From Pseudomonas viridiflava (GTDB lineage: Bacteria > Pseudomonadota > Gammaproteobacteria > Pseudomonadales > Pseudomonadaceae), in the NCBI RefSeq assembly GCF_900589395.1, contig NZ_UUIS01000027.1, forward strand, positions 255,002 through 319,001: a stretch of 64,000 nucleotides of DNA, written 5' to 3'. Under the pieces are notes generated by a model that was given only the letters and a program-made list of their open reading frames with translations, did no database searches and was not told where the DNA came from. Of the stretch, positions 63,559 to 64,000 are shown in pieces. Within the stretch, counting starts at the first letter, position 1. Each line of letters opens with the position of its first letter. The position numbers and the translations under genes are program-made.

Positions 63559-63710
63559 ATGAGTACCCCGGATCGAGGGCGCGGATTATACAGAATATTG
63601 CACCGCACTGCCCTAGTCGTTCAGAAAAACAACCCATGAAAATGGTCTGCTTTTACACGCTTGCAAAGTGATTTTTTCTATGAAGGAAAACCACATTATC
63701 TTGCGTAAAA

Positions 63711-63760
63711 AGGGTCCATATTGTGTTTCTTTTTGATTCAAGGCACAACATATAGTTCGT
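63711..63760 (-). promoter_or_regulatory. possible NrdR-box region upstream of nrdB
   Basis: On the minus strand ACACAATAT (63726-63718) matches one half of the NrdR box (ACACWATATATWGTGT) exactly; the other half is poor (11 of 16 overall). A second partial match, ACAACATATAGTTCGT, lies at 63745-63760 (11 of 16). NrdR represses ribonucleotide reductase genes. The match is partial and spacing is not ideal. Confidence 0.3.
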
Positions 63761-64000
63761 GAGGGTTTTCACATTGCTGCGTTCATCGCAAGGATTCTGA
63801 CCACGAAAAAGCAAGGTCGTTCTGATCCTGATCAAGGCTGCAGGCCTTGAATAGGTTGCGGGTACGTCCATTTTTCGTGGCGAAAATAATTGACGTACAG
63901 GCTTCAATGATGACCTTGGCAAGCGACGAATGGCGTCAGCGCAAGGACTGTCCGATGCACCGTTCGAACACGGTACGCATGGTGCTGTAATCACATACCA

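Noticed and set aside
63653..63994. 113-codon minus-strand frame upstream of nrdB
   Set aside because: Residue order is rich in Ser, Arg and Pro without hydrophobic core, and no ribosome site is visible; more likely intergenic.

Overview
The window is a high-GC (roughly 60-65 %) bacterial chromosome segment that looks like a Pseudomonas of the putida/fluorescens type. The basis is the gene set: a xenA xenobiotic reductase recognisable from its N-terminus, the divergent gbuR/gbuA pair, an NrdB with a long N-terminal extension, many REP-type palindromes, and abundant porin, chemotaxis and LysR genes. No rRNA, tRNA or CRISPR array was seen.

Layout. 1-11.8 kb is housekeeping and stress metabolism: the end of a ketoacyl-ACP synthase III, a porin, a FemAB-like acyltransferase, an ABC exporter, a periplasmic cyclophilin, an alpha/beta hydrolase, a LysR regulator, an azoreductase, a DMT exporter, and xenA divergent from an ArsR-type regulator. 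11.9-14.7 kb is a small accessory patch of secreted proteins: a glycine-rich exported protein, a secreted protein with a permuted NlpC/P60-like His...Cys arrangement, and two tandem lipoprotein paralogues that both appear to start at ATC. 14.8-33 kb is again mostly core: an MscS-type channel, gamma-glutamyltransferase, a DEAD-box helicase, lipoproteins, CvfB, a second peptide deformylase, a fungal-type cytosine deaminase, an RsbQ-like hydrolase coupled to a PAS histidine kinase, and a PQQ-type aldose dehydrogenase. 33-43.5 kb carries a TonB receptor, two chemoreceptors (one Aer-like), an MHS-type MFS carrier, a 67-residue stand-alone LuxR-type DNA-binding protein with a striking palindrome upstream, and two genes of unknown function.

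43.7-49.6 kb is the clearest accessory island. Reading on the minus strand it encodes an orphan Hcp (type VI secretion tube/effector carrier), a DUF4225-like putative membrane-active effector joined to it by an ATGA overlap, and three tandem small membrane proteins of one family that are good candidates for immunity proteins. These are followed by arrays of REP units, a BRO-N protein with inverted repeats in front of it, and an HNH endonuclease that may be a modification-dependent restriction enzyme. Parts of this block are clearly more AT-rich than the rest.

49.6-61.8 kb is a catabolic cluster for guanidino compounds: gbuR, gbuA (guanidinobutyrase), an SnoaL-like protein, an NCS1 permease, a TIM-barrel isomerase, an isopenicillin-N-synthase-type 2OG-Fe(II) oxygenase, an amino-acid ABC uptake system (binding protein plus a fused permease-ATPase), an AruI-like 2-ketoarginine decarboxylase and an aldehyde dehydrogenase. 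Together these could convert 2-ketoarginine to 4-guanidinobutyraldehyde, then 4-guanidinobutyrate, then GABA plus urea. The window ends with nrdB (ribonucleotide reductase beta) and its upstream region.

At least three kinds of REP/REPIN-like palindromes are scattered between genes, several with internal duplications or mixed arms.
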